Below are positions 43,138 through 50,032 of a stretch of 50,032 nucleotides of DNA, piece after piece; position 1 is the stretch's first letter; every line of letters begins with the position of its first letter. Under the pieces are notes generated by a model. The model had not been told where the DNA came from, made no database searches, and saw only the letters and a program-made list of their open reading frames with translations. Source of the stretch: Halioglobus sp. GTDB lineage: Bacteria; Pseudomonadota; Gammaproteobacteria; Pseudomonadales; Halieaceae. The translations under genes were made by a program, and so were the position numbers. The DNA lies in assembly GCA_002699145.1 (NCBI GenBank), contig PABK01000039.1, forward strand, positions 1 through 50,032, read 5' to 3'.

Positions 43138-44208
43138 ATGGCAGACTTTCCCACAACCCCCGATGCGCTGGACGTGGACTACCTCAACGAGGCACTGGCG
43201 GCGCACGGCTGCCTGTCCACGGCGCGCGTGGCGTCGCTGCAATGCGAGCTGATCGGCACCGGCAAGATGGGCGACAACGCGCGCCTGACGCTGACCTACG
43301 ACGGCCCGCGCGGCGACGCGCCGACCACGCTGATTGCCAAGCTGCCGGCGGCCGACGAGCAGGCCCGCGGCATGGCCGGCGCGCAGGGCGCCTACTACAA
43401 CGAGGTGATGTTCTACCGCGAACTGGCTCCGCGCACGAGCATGCGCACGGCGCAGATCTACGCCAGCGAACTGAGCCCCGGGCGCGACGAATTTCTCCTG
43501 CTCATGCAGGACCTGGCGCCGGCGGCGCCCGGCAGCCAGCTGGTCGGCGAATCGCGCGAGCATGCGCAGCTCGCCCTGGCGCAGGCGGCACGCCTGGCAG
43601 CGGCCTTCTACGGCGACGCGTCACTAGCCGACAAGGATCATGTACTGAGCGCGGCGCGCGACGACGGCGGCGAGTTCGGCCAGTTGTTGATGGAGCAGTC
43701 CTGGCCCGGTTTCGTCGACCGCTTCGGACACGGCATGACACCGCAGATGATCACCTTCGGTGAACGCTACGTGCGTGGGCACACGCATTTCACCACGCGC
43801 TTCGACGGCGCCAGGACCCTGGCCCACGGCGACTTTCGCAGCGAAAATATCCTGTTTGGCGATGACGCGGCCACCGTCGTCGACTGGCAGACGCCCTGCG
43901 AATCCAGCGCCCTGACCGACGCGGCCTATTTCCTCGGCGGCAGCGTCGAGGTGCAGGACCGGCGCGACTGGGAGCGCGAACTGCTCGAACAGTATCGGGT
44001 GGAACTGGAACGCGCGGGCGTCAGCCTCGACGCGGCGGAGTGCTGGGCGCAATACCGCGAGTTCGCCATGCACGGCATCCTCATCACCGTGCTGGGCGCC
44101 AGCTTCAGCAGCGCCGACGAGCGCGGCGACAAGATGTTCCTGGCCATGATCCAGCGCCACCTGCAGCAGTGCCTGGACCTGGACGCGGGCGAATTCCTGC
44201 CCGCCTGA
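43138..44208 (+). CDS. Small-molecule kinase (EcK/aminoglycoside phosphotransferase-like)
   Basis: A 356-residue protein-kinase-fold enzyme. N-lobe: GTGKMGDNARLTLTYDG with K68 in TLIAKLP. Hinge region: LLLMQDLAP. Catalytic loop: H230-G-D232-x4-N237 (AHGDFRSENILFG) and metal-binding D249 in VVDWQ. This resembles the ecdysteroid-kinase-like (DUF1679/EcKinase) branch of the phosphotransferase superfamily, known in insects for steroid phosphorylation and found in many Proteobacteria with undefined substrates. A Baeyer-Villiger monooxygenase gene follows after 20 bases. Phosphorylation of a hydroxy-steroid or terpenoid is a hypothesis only. Confidence 0.82.
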   Translation: MADFPTTPDALDVDYLNEALAAHGCLSTARVASLQCELIGTGKMGDNARLTLTYDGPRGDAPTTLIAKLPAADEQARGMAGAQGAYYNEVMFYRELAPRTSMRTAQIYASELSPGRDEFLLLMQDLAPAAPGSQLVGESREHAQLALAQAARLAAAFYGDASLADKDHVLSAARDDGGEFGQLLMEQSWPGFVDRFGHGMTPQMITFGERYVRGHTHFTTRFDGARTLAHGDFRSENILFGDDAATVVDWQTPCESSALTDAAYFLGGSVEVQDRRDWERELLEQYRVELERAGVSLDAAECWAQYREFAMHGILITVLGASFSSADERGDKMFLAMIQRHLQQCLDLDAGEFLPA

Positions 44209-44228
44209 ACGCGCCGGAACGCGACACC

Positions 44229-45722
44229 GTGCCCGACGAGCTGACACCACCATCCGCGCCCGGCAACGCCGCGCGCGTGTACCACACGCTCGTCATCGGC
44301 AGCGGCTTTTCCGGCCTGTGCATGGCAATCCGCCTGCTGCAGGGCGGCCAGCGCGATATCCTCCTGCTGGAAAAGAGCGACGATGTCGGCGGTACCTGGC
44401 GCGACAACCACTACCCGGGGGCGGAGTGCGACGTGCCCTCGGCCCTGTACAGCTACTCCTTCGAGCGCAAGACCGACTGGGATTACCAGTGGTCCGGGCA
44501 GGGGCAGATACTCGAGTACATACACCACGTGGTGCAGCGCCACGGGCTGCGCCGGTACATCCGCTTTGGCTCCGCGGTGATCGCGGCGCACTTCGACGAA
44601 CAGGCCAGTTTGTGGCAGGTAACGCTGGACAACGGGGACACGCTGCGCAGCCGTTTCCTGGTCAGCGCTGTGGGCCAGTTGCACCAGCCCAGCGTACCGA
44701 AGCTGCCCGGCCAGGAGGATTTCGCGGGGCCACAGTTTCACTCCGCGCGCTGGGATGACAAGGCCGGGCTGCGCGGCAAATCCGTGGCGGTGATCGGCAA
44801 CGCCGCCAGCGCGGTACAGTTCGTACCGGCCATCGCCGGCGAGGTGGCGTCGCTCACCGTGTACCAGCGCAGCGCCAACTGGCTGGCGCCCAAGCGCGAC
44901 CGGCCGTACACGGCTCGCGAGAAAAAGCTCATGCGCGCCCTGCCCTGGATCAAGTCCCTGGCGCGCCTGAAAACCTACCTGCGCAACGAACTGATCGTCT
45001 ACCCGGCGCTGCGCGGCCGGCGCCTCAACGCCTGGCTGCTGCGTCAGGCGTGCCTGGGCTATATGAAAAAGACCATCGCCGACGAGACCCTGCGCGCGAA
45101 GCTCACCCCGGACTACCCCATCGGCGCCAAGCGTATCCTCACCGCCAACGGCTATTACGAGGCGCTGTGCCGGGACAATGTCGAACTGGTCACCGAGCCG
45201 ATCCGCAAGCTGGACGCGCGCGGCATCATCACTGCCGACGACGTGCACCGCGAACACGACGTGGTGATCTACGCCACCGGCTTTATCACCAATCCCTTCC
45301 TGCACGGCATCGAGGTGCGCGGCCGCGGTGACCGCCTGCTGGCGCAGCACTGGTGTGACGGCGCCCACGCCTACCTCGGTGTGACCACGCGCGGCTTTCC
45401 CAACCTGTTTTTTCTCTACGGGCCCAATACCAACCTCGGGCACAATTCCATCCTGCTGATGAGCGAGGCGGAAGTCGATTACATCCTGCGCCTGATGGCC
45501 ACGGCGCAGGCGCGCGATGCCGCCAGCGTCGAGGTGCGCGAGCACGTGGAGGGCAACTACAACCGCGCGCTGCAGAAACGCCTGGCGCGCATGGCCTGGA
45601 GCCGCATCGAGGACAGCTGGTACAAGAGCGGTGAGCGCGTGACCAACAACTGGCCGGGCAGCGTCGGCGAGTACCGGCAGCGCCTGCGCAACTACGACCC
45701 GGACGATTTCGCCTTCGATTGA
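44229..45722 (+). CDS. Baeyer-Villiger / flavin-containing monooxygenase
   Basis: A 497-residue class-B flavin monooxygenase. The FAD loop VIGSGFSGLCMAIRL is near the N-terminus, with GGTWRDNHYPGAECDVPSALYSYSF typical of BVMOs. The fingerprint FxGxxxHxxxW is present as FAGPQFHSARW, then the NADPH loop VIGNAASAVQF, ATGF and the C-terminal GPNTNLGHNS. BVMOs insert oxygen next to a ketone to make an ester or lactone. The start is GTG at 44229, because the first ATG falls after the FAD motif; the ribosome site is weak, suggesting translation coupled to the kinase gene. Steroid, monoterpene or fatty ketones are possible substrates. Confidence 0.88.
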   Translation: MPDELTPPSAPGNAARVYHTLVIGSGFSGLCMAIRLLQGGQRDILLLEKSDDVGGTWRDNHYPGAECDVPSALYSYSFERKTDWDYQWSGQGQILEYIHHVVQRHGLRRYIRFGSAVIAAHFDEQASLWQVTLDNGDTLRSRFLVSAVGQLHQPSVPKLPGQEDFAGPQFHSARWDDKAGLRGKSVAVIGNAASAVQFVPAIAGEVASLTVYQRSANWLAPKRDRPYTAREKKLMRALPWIKSLARLKTYLRNELIVYPALRGRRLNAWLLRQACLGYMKKTIADETLRAKLTPDYPIGAKRILTANGYYEALCRDNVELVTEPIRKLDARGIITADDVHREHDVVIYATGFITNPFLHGIEVRGRGDRLLAQHWCDGAHAYLGVTTRGFPNLFFLYGPNTNLGHNSILLMSEAEVDYILRLMATAQARDAASVEVREHVEGNYNRALQKRLARMAWSRIEDSWYKSGERVTNNWPGSVGEYRQRLRNYDPDDFAFD

Positions 45723-45746
45723 AGCACGGTGCGAGGCCGCGTACGG

Positions 45747-47867
45747 CTAGAGCGCCTGCGCCAGCTCCGCGGCCTGCTCCATCGCGCCCTCGATATAAGC
45801 CACGCCCGTGCAGTCGCCGATGGCGTGCACGCTAAAGCCCGCCTCGTGCAGCGCCTCGGCCAGCACCGGGTTGGCGCTGGCGCCCTGGGCGACGATGACA
45901 TGGTCGCTGGCCAGACAGCGCTCCTGCCCGCGGTAGTTGCTGTACACCACCGCGCCCTGTTCAATGCGCACGCCGCTGACGTTCTTGTGCAGCTGCACGC
46001 CCAGGTGCTGCAACTCGTCCAGCAGGCGCATGCGCCGCACCAGGAACAGGCCGCGCCCCGGGCGCTCGTCGTTCTCCAGCACACAGACCTCGCGCCCGCG
46101 CGCGGCGAGGAACTCCGCCAGTTCCAGCCCGACCAGTTCGCCGCCGATGATGGTGATGCGCCGTCCCAGGGGCAGCCAGGCTTTCGACGCCAGGAGCAGC
46201 AGCGAGGGATTGGCGCTGGCGCCGCTGCGCGCGCCCAGGTCCATCAGCAGACGCGTGAACGCGCCGGTCTTGCGCCGCAGGGAGGGCGCGTTTTCACCCA
46301 TCACCAGGGCGCGCATCTCGTCGCCGCTGAAGACGAAGTCGCGCCCGGCGCCGGGGATTTCCGGCATGGCCCGCATCGCGCCGGTGGCCACGACCACCTC
46401 GCGCACGCCCAGTCCGTGCAGCAGTTCAACGCTCGCCACGGTGTCCAGGTGCACCTCGACACTCGAGGCCTGGACCTGCGCACGCAACCAGCGCAGCAGG
46501 CGCTGGTTCGGCTCGTAGGGGATGCTGGCGAACTGCAGCGTACCGCCCAGACGGCTGCCCGCCTCGAACAGGCTGACGCGGTGCCCGCGCAACGACAGGC
46601 GGCGCGCCACCTCCATGCCACCCGGTCCCCCGCCGACCACGGCGATGTGCCTGGCCGCGTCGGTGGCCACGAGGGTGCGTTCCCGCTCGCGGCCGGTCTC
46701 GGGATTCACCGCGCACTTGAGGGGTTTGCGGATATAGATCTGGCTGGCGCAGCAGTAGCAGTAGATGCAGGGGCGTACCTGCTCGGGCTCGCCACGTTCC
46801 AGCTTGCGCGGCAGGTCCGGGTCCGCCAGCAGTTTGCGCCCCATGCTGAAGAAATCGAAATGCCCGCGGCCGATGTGGCGGTCCGCGGACGCCGGCTCGA
46901 TACGCCCGGCGGCAATCACCGGCACGGACACACTGTGCTTGATGGCGATGGCGTTGGGCACCAGGTGTTCCACCGGGTGCGGAATGTTCGACTCGGCGTG
47001 CAGCGCGCCCTGGTTGGGATCGTGGTAGCCGCTCACCGCGATGGCATCGACGCCGGCGGACTCCGCCAGGCGCGCCGTGGCGATGGCGTCCTCCAGGGTG
47101 ATGCCTTCCTCGCGGCCGAACTCCCGCGAATCCAGTTTCACCCACACCGGGTAGTCGCGGCCCACGCCGGCGCGCACCGCCGCGATCACTTCCAGCAGCA
47201 GGCGCGCGCGGTTCTGCAGGCTGCCGCCGTACTCGTCCTCGCGCTGGTTCATGGCCGGCGAGAGAAATTCGGAGATGATATAGCCGTGGCCGGCGTGGAT
47301 TTCCACGGCGTCGATGCCCGCCTCCCGCGCGCGCACCGCGGCGGCGCGAAACTGGCCCACCAGGGCGGCGATGTCCTCCTGCTGCATGACCTGCAACTGC
47401 GGCGCCGGCGCGTCCGGGTCGTACAGGCAGGCCAACTCCTCGGGCAGCATGTAGCCGGCCAGGTCACTGCGCCCCGCCGGGGGGGAGCTGGGCACCAGCG
47501 CGGGACGGCCCTGGGCGTAGTCCTGCACCGCCACCACGCCGCCGAAATGGATCTGCGCCGCGACCCGCGCACCGTGGTCATGGCAGGCCTCGGCGAGCCG
47601 GCGCAGGCCGGGGATATGCGCGTCCCCGGAGATCGCCACCTGATTCGGCTGCACCCCGCCGGCGGGGAAGGCGATGCCGGTGGCGCCCAGTACGATCAGG
47701 CCCGCACCGCCCTGCGCCTGGCGCTGGTGGTAGGCGATGATGCGCTCGCCGCAGCTGCCGTCCGGCTCGGCCAGGTTGGCGCCCATGGCCGCCACCGTCA
47801 TGCGATTGCGCAGTTGCAGGCTGCCGATGCGGCCGGGGCGCAGGAGGTGCTCGTAGGTGCTGGCCAA
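45747..47867 (-). CDS. Fe-S flavoenzyme, 2,4-dienoyl-CoA reductase / BaiCD-BaiH type
   Basis: A 706-residue three-part enzyme. Residues 1-370 form an old-yellow-type FMN barrel (LLRPGRIGSLQLRNRMTVAAMG, EIHAGHGYIISEFLSPAMNQREDEYGG). A [4Fe-4S] cluster follows (CIYCYCCAS ... LKCAVNP). An FAD/NAD domain carries VVGGGPGGMEVARRL and IIGGELVGLELAEFLA. Relatives are 2,4-dienoyl-CoA reductase, trimethylamine dehydrogenase and the gut bile-acid enzymes BaiCD and BaiH. Reduction of a conjugated C=C in a steroid or fatty acyl-CoA is likely. The start is TTG at 47867 with GGAG six bases upstream; no ATG is available before the barrel. It converges with the BVMO gene. Confidence 0.87.
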   Translation of the reverse strand: MASTYEHLLRPGRIGSLQLRNRMTVAAMGANLAEPDGSCGERIIAYHQRQAQGGAGLIVLGATGIAFPAGGVQPNQVAISGDAHIPGLRRLAEACHDHGARVAAQIHFGGVVAVQDYAQGRPALVPSSPPAGRSDLAGYMLPEELACLYDPDAPAPQLQVMQQEDIAALVGQFRAAAVRAREAGIDAVEIHAGHGYIISEFLSPAMNQREDEYGGSLQNRARLLLEVIAAVRAGVGRDYPVWVKLDSREFGREEGITLEDAIATARLAESAGVDAIAVSGYHDPNQGALHAESNIPHPVEHLVPNAIAIKHSVSVPVIAAGRIEPASADRHIGRGHFDFFSMGRKLLADPDLPRKLERGEPEQVRPCIYCYCCASQIYIRKPLKCAVNPETGRERERTLVATDAARHIAVVGGGPGGMEVARRLSLRGHRVSLFEAGSRLGGTLQFASIPYEPNQRLLRWLRAQVQASSVEVHLDTVASVELLHGLGVREVVVATGAMRAMPEIPGAGRDFVFSGDEMRALVMGENAPSLRRKTGAFTRLLMDLGARSGASANPSLLLLASKAWLPLGRRITIIGGELVGLELAEFLAARGREVCVLENDERPGRGLFLVRRMRLLDELQHLGVQLHKNVSGVRIEQGAVVYSNYRGQERCLASDHVIVAQGASANPVLAEALHEAGFSVHAIGDCTGVAYIEGAMEQAAELAQAL

Positions 47868-48191
47868 GGCGTGCTCCGTCGTGGCGGGTGGGCGATGGGC
47901 TAGTGTAGGACGACGGGCGCGCGCGGGAAAAGGTGGCCAGCAGTCAGCGCCATGTGCATAAAACGCCAGCACGGCCCCTGCGCGCAGGCGCGGGCCCGGC
48001 AGCGCCAGTGGGGCCGCGCGGTCCGGTCGCGGAGGACTGCGGGCGTGAGGGAAAGCCCTGCCCACTGTCAGGATTGTTTACAGCAGCCGTGTCGCTATCA
48101 GAATAAAACTAACTATTTCAAACACTTATAATTTCGGTACATTTCTTGCTGGATTAAAGGACAGCCATCACTTCATCGTACTGGAGTCCCC
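47868..48191. other. Divergent intergenic region, 324 bases
   Basis: No gene seen. On the minus strand TACACT (47907-47902) lies 34 bases before the TTG start of the Fe-S flavoenzyme. On the plus strand, an AT-rich stretch from 48090 contains TATAAT (48127-48132), 59 bases before the PEP-CTERM gene, with no clear -35. The GC-rich middle (47990-48060) carries no feature I can name. Confidence 0.6.
48127..48132 (+). promoter_or_regulatory. Perfect -10 hexamer before the PEP-CTERM gene
   Basis: TATAAT in an AT-rich island, 59 bases before the ATG at 48192. A matching -35 hexamer at the right spacing is not evident. Confidence 0.4.
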
Positions 48192-48830
48192 ATGAAAAAA
48201 GCAACGCACATCTTCTCAGCCGCGGCACTGGCGGCGACGCTGTGGTTCCCCGCCCTCGCCCAGGCCATGCTCATCAATGGCGATTTCGAAACCGGCGACC
48301 TCAGCGGCTGGACCACGTTCACCACCGCCAACGGCACGCTGGGCAACGGCGGCGCGGTGACCCTCTTCGACACCACCGGCGGCGGCGCCTCCCTGGCGGC
48401 GACGTTCAACGTCGGGCAGGTCAGCTTTGCATCCGGCGTTCCCGCCGGCGGCGGCATCTTCCAGTCCGTCGCCCTCGCGGCAGGCAACTACACCCTGTCC
48501 GCGGATATCGCGGCGTTCAATGCTCCCCCGACGAACTCCAGTGGCGGGATCTTCGATTTGCTGTTCGATAACGTGGTGGTCGATACCGTGGACTTCGGCA
48601 TTATCAACGGCACCGAACGCGGGCTGCTGGCGAGCCTGGTCAATGTGACCGCCGGGGTGCACGAGGTGCGCCTGCGCATGCAGCGGCCGTTTCTGCGCGA
48701 CGCCGGCACGCCCTACCAGTACCTGGACAACATCGTACTGCGGGGCGACACGCCCACCGTACCGGCCCCCGCCACGCTGGCCCTGGTAGCACTCGGCTTG
48801 CTCTGCCTGCGTCGCCGCACGGCGGCCTGA
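48192..48830 (+). CDS. PEP-CTERM-like sorted extracellular protein
   Basis: A 212-residue exported protein. It has a signal peptide (MKKATHIFSAAALAATLWFPALAQA), a beta-rich carbohydrate-binding-like body starting LINGDFETGDLSGWTTF, and a C-terminal sorting tail VPAPATLALVALGLLCLRRRTAA. The motif is a PAP variant of the usual PEP, followed by a transmembrane helix and arginines. Exosortase systems cut such tails and place the protein in the envelope or exopolysaccharide. The body resembles the LNGDFETG family of PEP-CTERM proteins. No exosortase gene is in the window. A strong terminator follows. Confidence 0.87.
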   Translation: MKKATHIFSAAALAATLWFPALAQAMLINGDFETGDLSGWTTFTTANGTLGNGGAVTLFDTTGGGASLAATFNVGQVSFASGVPAGGGIFQSVALAAGNYTLSADIAAFNAPPTNSSGGIFDLLFDNVVVDTVDFGIINGTERGLLASLVNVTAGVHEVRLRMQRPFLRDAGTPYQYLDNIVLRGDTPTVPAPATLALVALGLLCLRRRTAA

Positions 48831-48873
48831 TCGGGCGCGACGCTGCCGGGCCGCCCAGCGGCCCGCCACCGGC

Positions 48874-48907
48874 AAGGGCCAGGCCAATCGCCTGGCCCTT
48901 TTTGTTT
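48874..48907 (+). terminator. Rho-independent terminator
   Basis: A perfect 11-base stem, AAGGGCCAGGC (48874-48884) with GCCTGGCCCTT (48890-48900), a five-base loop and the tail TTTGTTTT. It closes the PEP-CTERM gene 44 bases after its stop. Confidence 0.92.
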
Positions 48908-48937
48908 TCCCTGCTGTGCCCCCGCGCCGCCGTGGGC

Positions 48938-48943
48938 TACACT
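48938..48943 (+). promoter_or_regulatory. Candidate -10 element (TACACT)
   Basis: TACACT, 34 bases before the ATG at 48978 and just after the terminator, in the only place a promoter for the next gene could lie. No good -35. Confidence 0.35.
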
Positions 48944-48977
48944 GCATCCATCTGTAATCACCAACACACGATTTTCG

Positions 48978-49631
48978 ATGATCACACAGCACAAACGTCC
49001 CGCCCTTTTTCCCGCCCTTTTTTCCGCCCTCTTCGCACTGCTGCTCAGCGCCGCCGCATCGGCTGCGCCGGACTTCGACGCCGAGTACCAGGCCCTGCTG
49101 GACACCTTCCCCGACGCCATGTCCGATACCGCCGCCGCGGAGGCACTGGTAGACAGGGCGGACGAACTCTACGAGCGCATCCGCGACTACCGGCGCAGCC
49201 AGCGCAGCGAACTGCCGCGCGAGGAGTACGACCGCCTGCGCGATCTCTACAAGGAGGTCCGCGGACTCAAGTCGGTGACCAGGGTCGTCGGGCAGATCCG
49301 CAACACCTCCTACGTCAGTATCGAGACCTTCGACCAGGTCAACGCACGCCTGGGACTGGAGCCGCGCGTGCTGCAGAGCTTCGACTCCGGACTGGAACTG
49401 GTGCGCATCGACGTGGGCGACTACGGCAGCCTGCTGTTTCGCAACCCCACCAAAACAACCTACTCCGCCATCTACCGCGTGAGCGGCGCGGAAGAAGCCG
49501 GCGGCGCCGGCAGCGCAGCCTGCGAGAGTTACTCGGTGCTGTCCGGGAAGTTCAACTCCCGCGACCGGGGGATCGACGACCGCGAATTCGAGGTGAGCAC
49601 GCAGGATGTGGGGGTTACTCGCTGCAAGTGA
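48978..49631 (+). CDS. Exported protein of unknown function
   Basis: A 217-residue protein I do not recognise. It has a signal peptide (cut probably after ASA, residue 29). A charged helical region follows (AAAEALVDRADELYERIRDYRRSQRSELPREEYDRLRDLYKEVRGLKSV, about 52-100). Then comes a smaller beta-type domain with GLEPRVLQSFDSGLELVRIDVGDYGSLLFRNPTKTTYSAIYRV. Two cysteines (in AACESYS and TRCK at the very end) could form a disulfide. It stands alone after a terminator. Periplasmic location is inferred; no function is proposed. Confidence 0.75.
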   Translation: MITQHKRPALFPALFSALFALLLSAAASAAPDFDAEYQALLDTFPDAMSDTAAAEALVDRADELYERIRDYRRSQRSELPREEYDRLRDLYKEVRGLKSVTRVVGQIRNTSYVSIETFDQVNARLGLEPRVLQSFDSGLELVRIDVGDYGSLLFRNPTKTTYSAIYRVSGAEEAGGAGSAACESYSVLSGKFNSRDRGIDDREFEVSTQDVGVTRCK

Positions 49632-49665
49632 GGGCTGCATTGAAGACGCGGTGACGGCGAGTCAT

Positions 49666-49812
49666 TCAATGGTCTTCGATTCTTGCCAGGCGTGTAAACA
49701 GGAGACCCACGGCAGTACCGAGAATACCGCCGAGTAGAAGATAGGCTAAGGTCCTGACAAACGGGTTGCTGATGAAAAACAATGCTGACACACCGGGCAG
49801 GAGTTCAAGCAT
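49666..49812 (-). CDS. Possible 48-residue membrane peptide
   Basis: An ATG at 49812 opens a frame ending TGA at 49666. The peptide starts MLELLPGVSALFFISNPFVR and continues with TLAYLLLGGILGTAVGLLFT, a glycine-zipper-like hydrophobic helix, then RLARIEDH. No ribosome site is clear, but CTG codons lie just upstream in frame after a TAG. The hydrophobic helix followed by a basic-then-acidic end looks like a small inner-membrane protein rather than noise. The call is tentative, and a fragment of a longer membrane protein is also possible. Confidence 0.35.
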   Translation of the reverse strand: MLELLPGVSALFFISNPFVRTLAYLLLGGILGTAVGLLFTRLARIEDH

Positions 49813-49953
49813 CAGGAGCAGCTCTGGGGGCTATATTCGCAGGCATTCTTTACTATGAGGTATCTAGAAGGCTGGATGCGCGGGGCAATTTACAAGTCAG
49901 GGCTACGGACACCACAACCGCTGCGCGGTTCTGGGCTCTTCATCATTAACGGG

Positions 49954-50016
49954 GGACACCGGCATTCATTAAACTGATTTTGCGAAGATCGTTTAATGGA
50001 GAGAACACCGATGTCC
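49954..50016. repeat. Imperfect hairpin spanning the start of the last ORF
   Basis: CATTAAAC (49967-49974) pairs with GTTTAATG (49991-49998). Further out, GGACACCGG (49954-49962) pairs imperfectly with the complement of CCGATGTCC (50009-50017), with about five unpaired bases in the right arm. The right arm contains the ATG at 50011. Such a structure could be an insertion-sequence end, as in IS200/IS605-like or REP-associated tyrosine transposases, or a translation-control hairpin. Confidence 0.5.
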
Positions 50017-50032
50017 CACGCAGGAATGATTA
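50011..50032 (+). CDS. Start of a truncated ORF at the window edge
   Basis: ATG at 50011 reads MSHAGMI before the window ends. GGAGAG lies eight bases upstream, a good ribosome site. Together with the hairpin it could be the beginning of a transposase gene, but seven residues are too few to decide. Confidence 0.3.

Larger units (their letters stand above)
49632..50032. other. Right-edge region of different base composition
   Basis: From about 49640 the sequence is visibly less GC-rich than the rest of the window. It holds a possible small membrane-protein gene (49666-49812, minus), GGACACC twice (49907-49913, 49954-49960), a hairpin and the start of an ORF that leaves the window. This looks like a boundary of acquired or mobile DNA. 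Confidence 0.5.

Noticed and set aside
45729-47903. A 724-codon plus-strand frame opposite the Fe-S flavoenzyme
   Set aside because: Antisense artefact. The minus-strand enzyme has complete FMN, Fe-S and FAD motifs.
49876-49977. A 33-codon plus-strand ORF (MRGAIYKSGLRTPQ...)
   Set aside because: No ribosome site, no plausible fold and it runs into the hairpin arm; more likely chance.

Overview
This is a high-GC, gene-dense bacterial window with 43 protein-coding genes that I can support, plus one small and one partial candidate. No rRNA, tRNA or CRISPR array was seen. The mix suggests a marine or soil gammaproteobacterium, perhaps of the Halieaceae type (an inference). The clues are a TonB-dependent receptor of the Xanthomonas/Caulobacter type, a PEP-CTERM-like secreted protein, PHO boxes, DUF4124 and FdhD, together with a large set of steroid or terpenoid catabolic enzymes.

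Layout. 1-683 is a gene-free, repeat-rich stretch. 684-5350 (minus) holds a TetR regulator, an acyl-CoA dehydrogenase, a SnoaL-like protein, an old-yellow-enzyme and an epimerase-like SDR. Across a shared palindromic operator (5365-5386) it faces 5422-9251 (plus): a second acyl-CoA dehydrogenase, a MaoC-DUF35 fusion, a MaoC hydratase and an Ltp2-like aldolase. This is the order of the actinobacterial igr cholesterol side-chain module (ChsE-ChsH2-ChsH1-Ltp2). 9344-15720 is a separate phosphate-scavenging block of Tat-exported PhoX, a TonB receptor and a beta-propeller phytase, with PHO-box-like 11-bp repeats before both transcription units. 15738-18620 returns to CoA-thioester chemistry (MaoC protein, thiolase, SDR). 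18758-20880 is an overlapping sulfotransferase/sulfatase pair.

21025-28799 carries a fused DUF35-less hydratase paralogue, four SDRs, a UspA-type protein, a CYP125-like P450, a cupin and a ketosteroid-isomerase-like protein. 28848-34013 holds an SLC13-type transporter, a membrane-anchored redoxin, a second TetR regulator and a DUF3604 protein. 34010-38795 has an SDR and a zinc dehydrogenase, divergent from a 3-ketosteroid-dehydrogenase-like flavoprotein and a KshA-like Rieske oxygenase. 38857-47867 has a small basic protein, FdhD, a crotonase, an orphan carboxyltransferase, a DUF4124 protein, a small-molecule kinase with a Baeyer-Villiger monooxygenase, and a large Fe-S flavoenzyme of the dienoyl-CoA reductase/BaiCD group. 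48192-49631 encodes two exported proteins. 49632-50032 is less GC-rich, with a possible 48-residue membrane peptide and a hairpin over the start of an ORF that leaves the window.

How it fits together (inference from families): the P450 would oxidise a sterol-like side chain. SDRs, the acyl-CoA dehydrogenase pair, hydratases, thiolase and aldolase would shorten it. The KstD-like and KshA-like pair would open the nucleus, and flavin reductases, the BVMO and many SDRs would handle keto, hydroxy and alkene groups. Missing from the window are a CoA ligase, a KshB reductase and the meta-cleavage (hsa/tes) genes, so the pathway must continue elsewhere.
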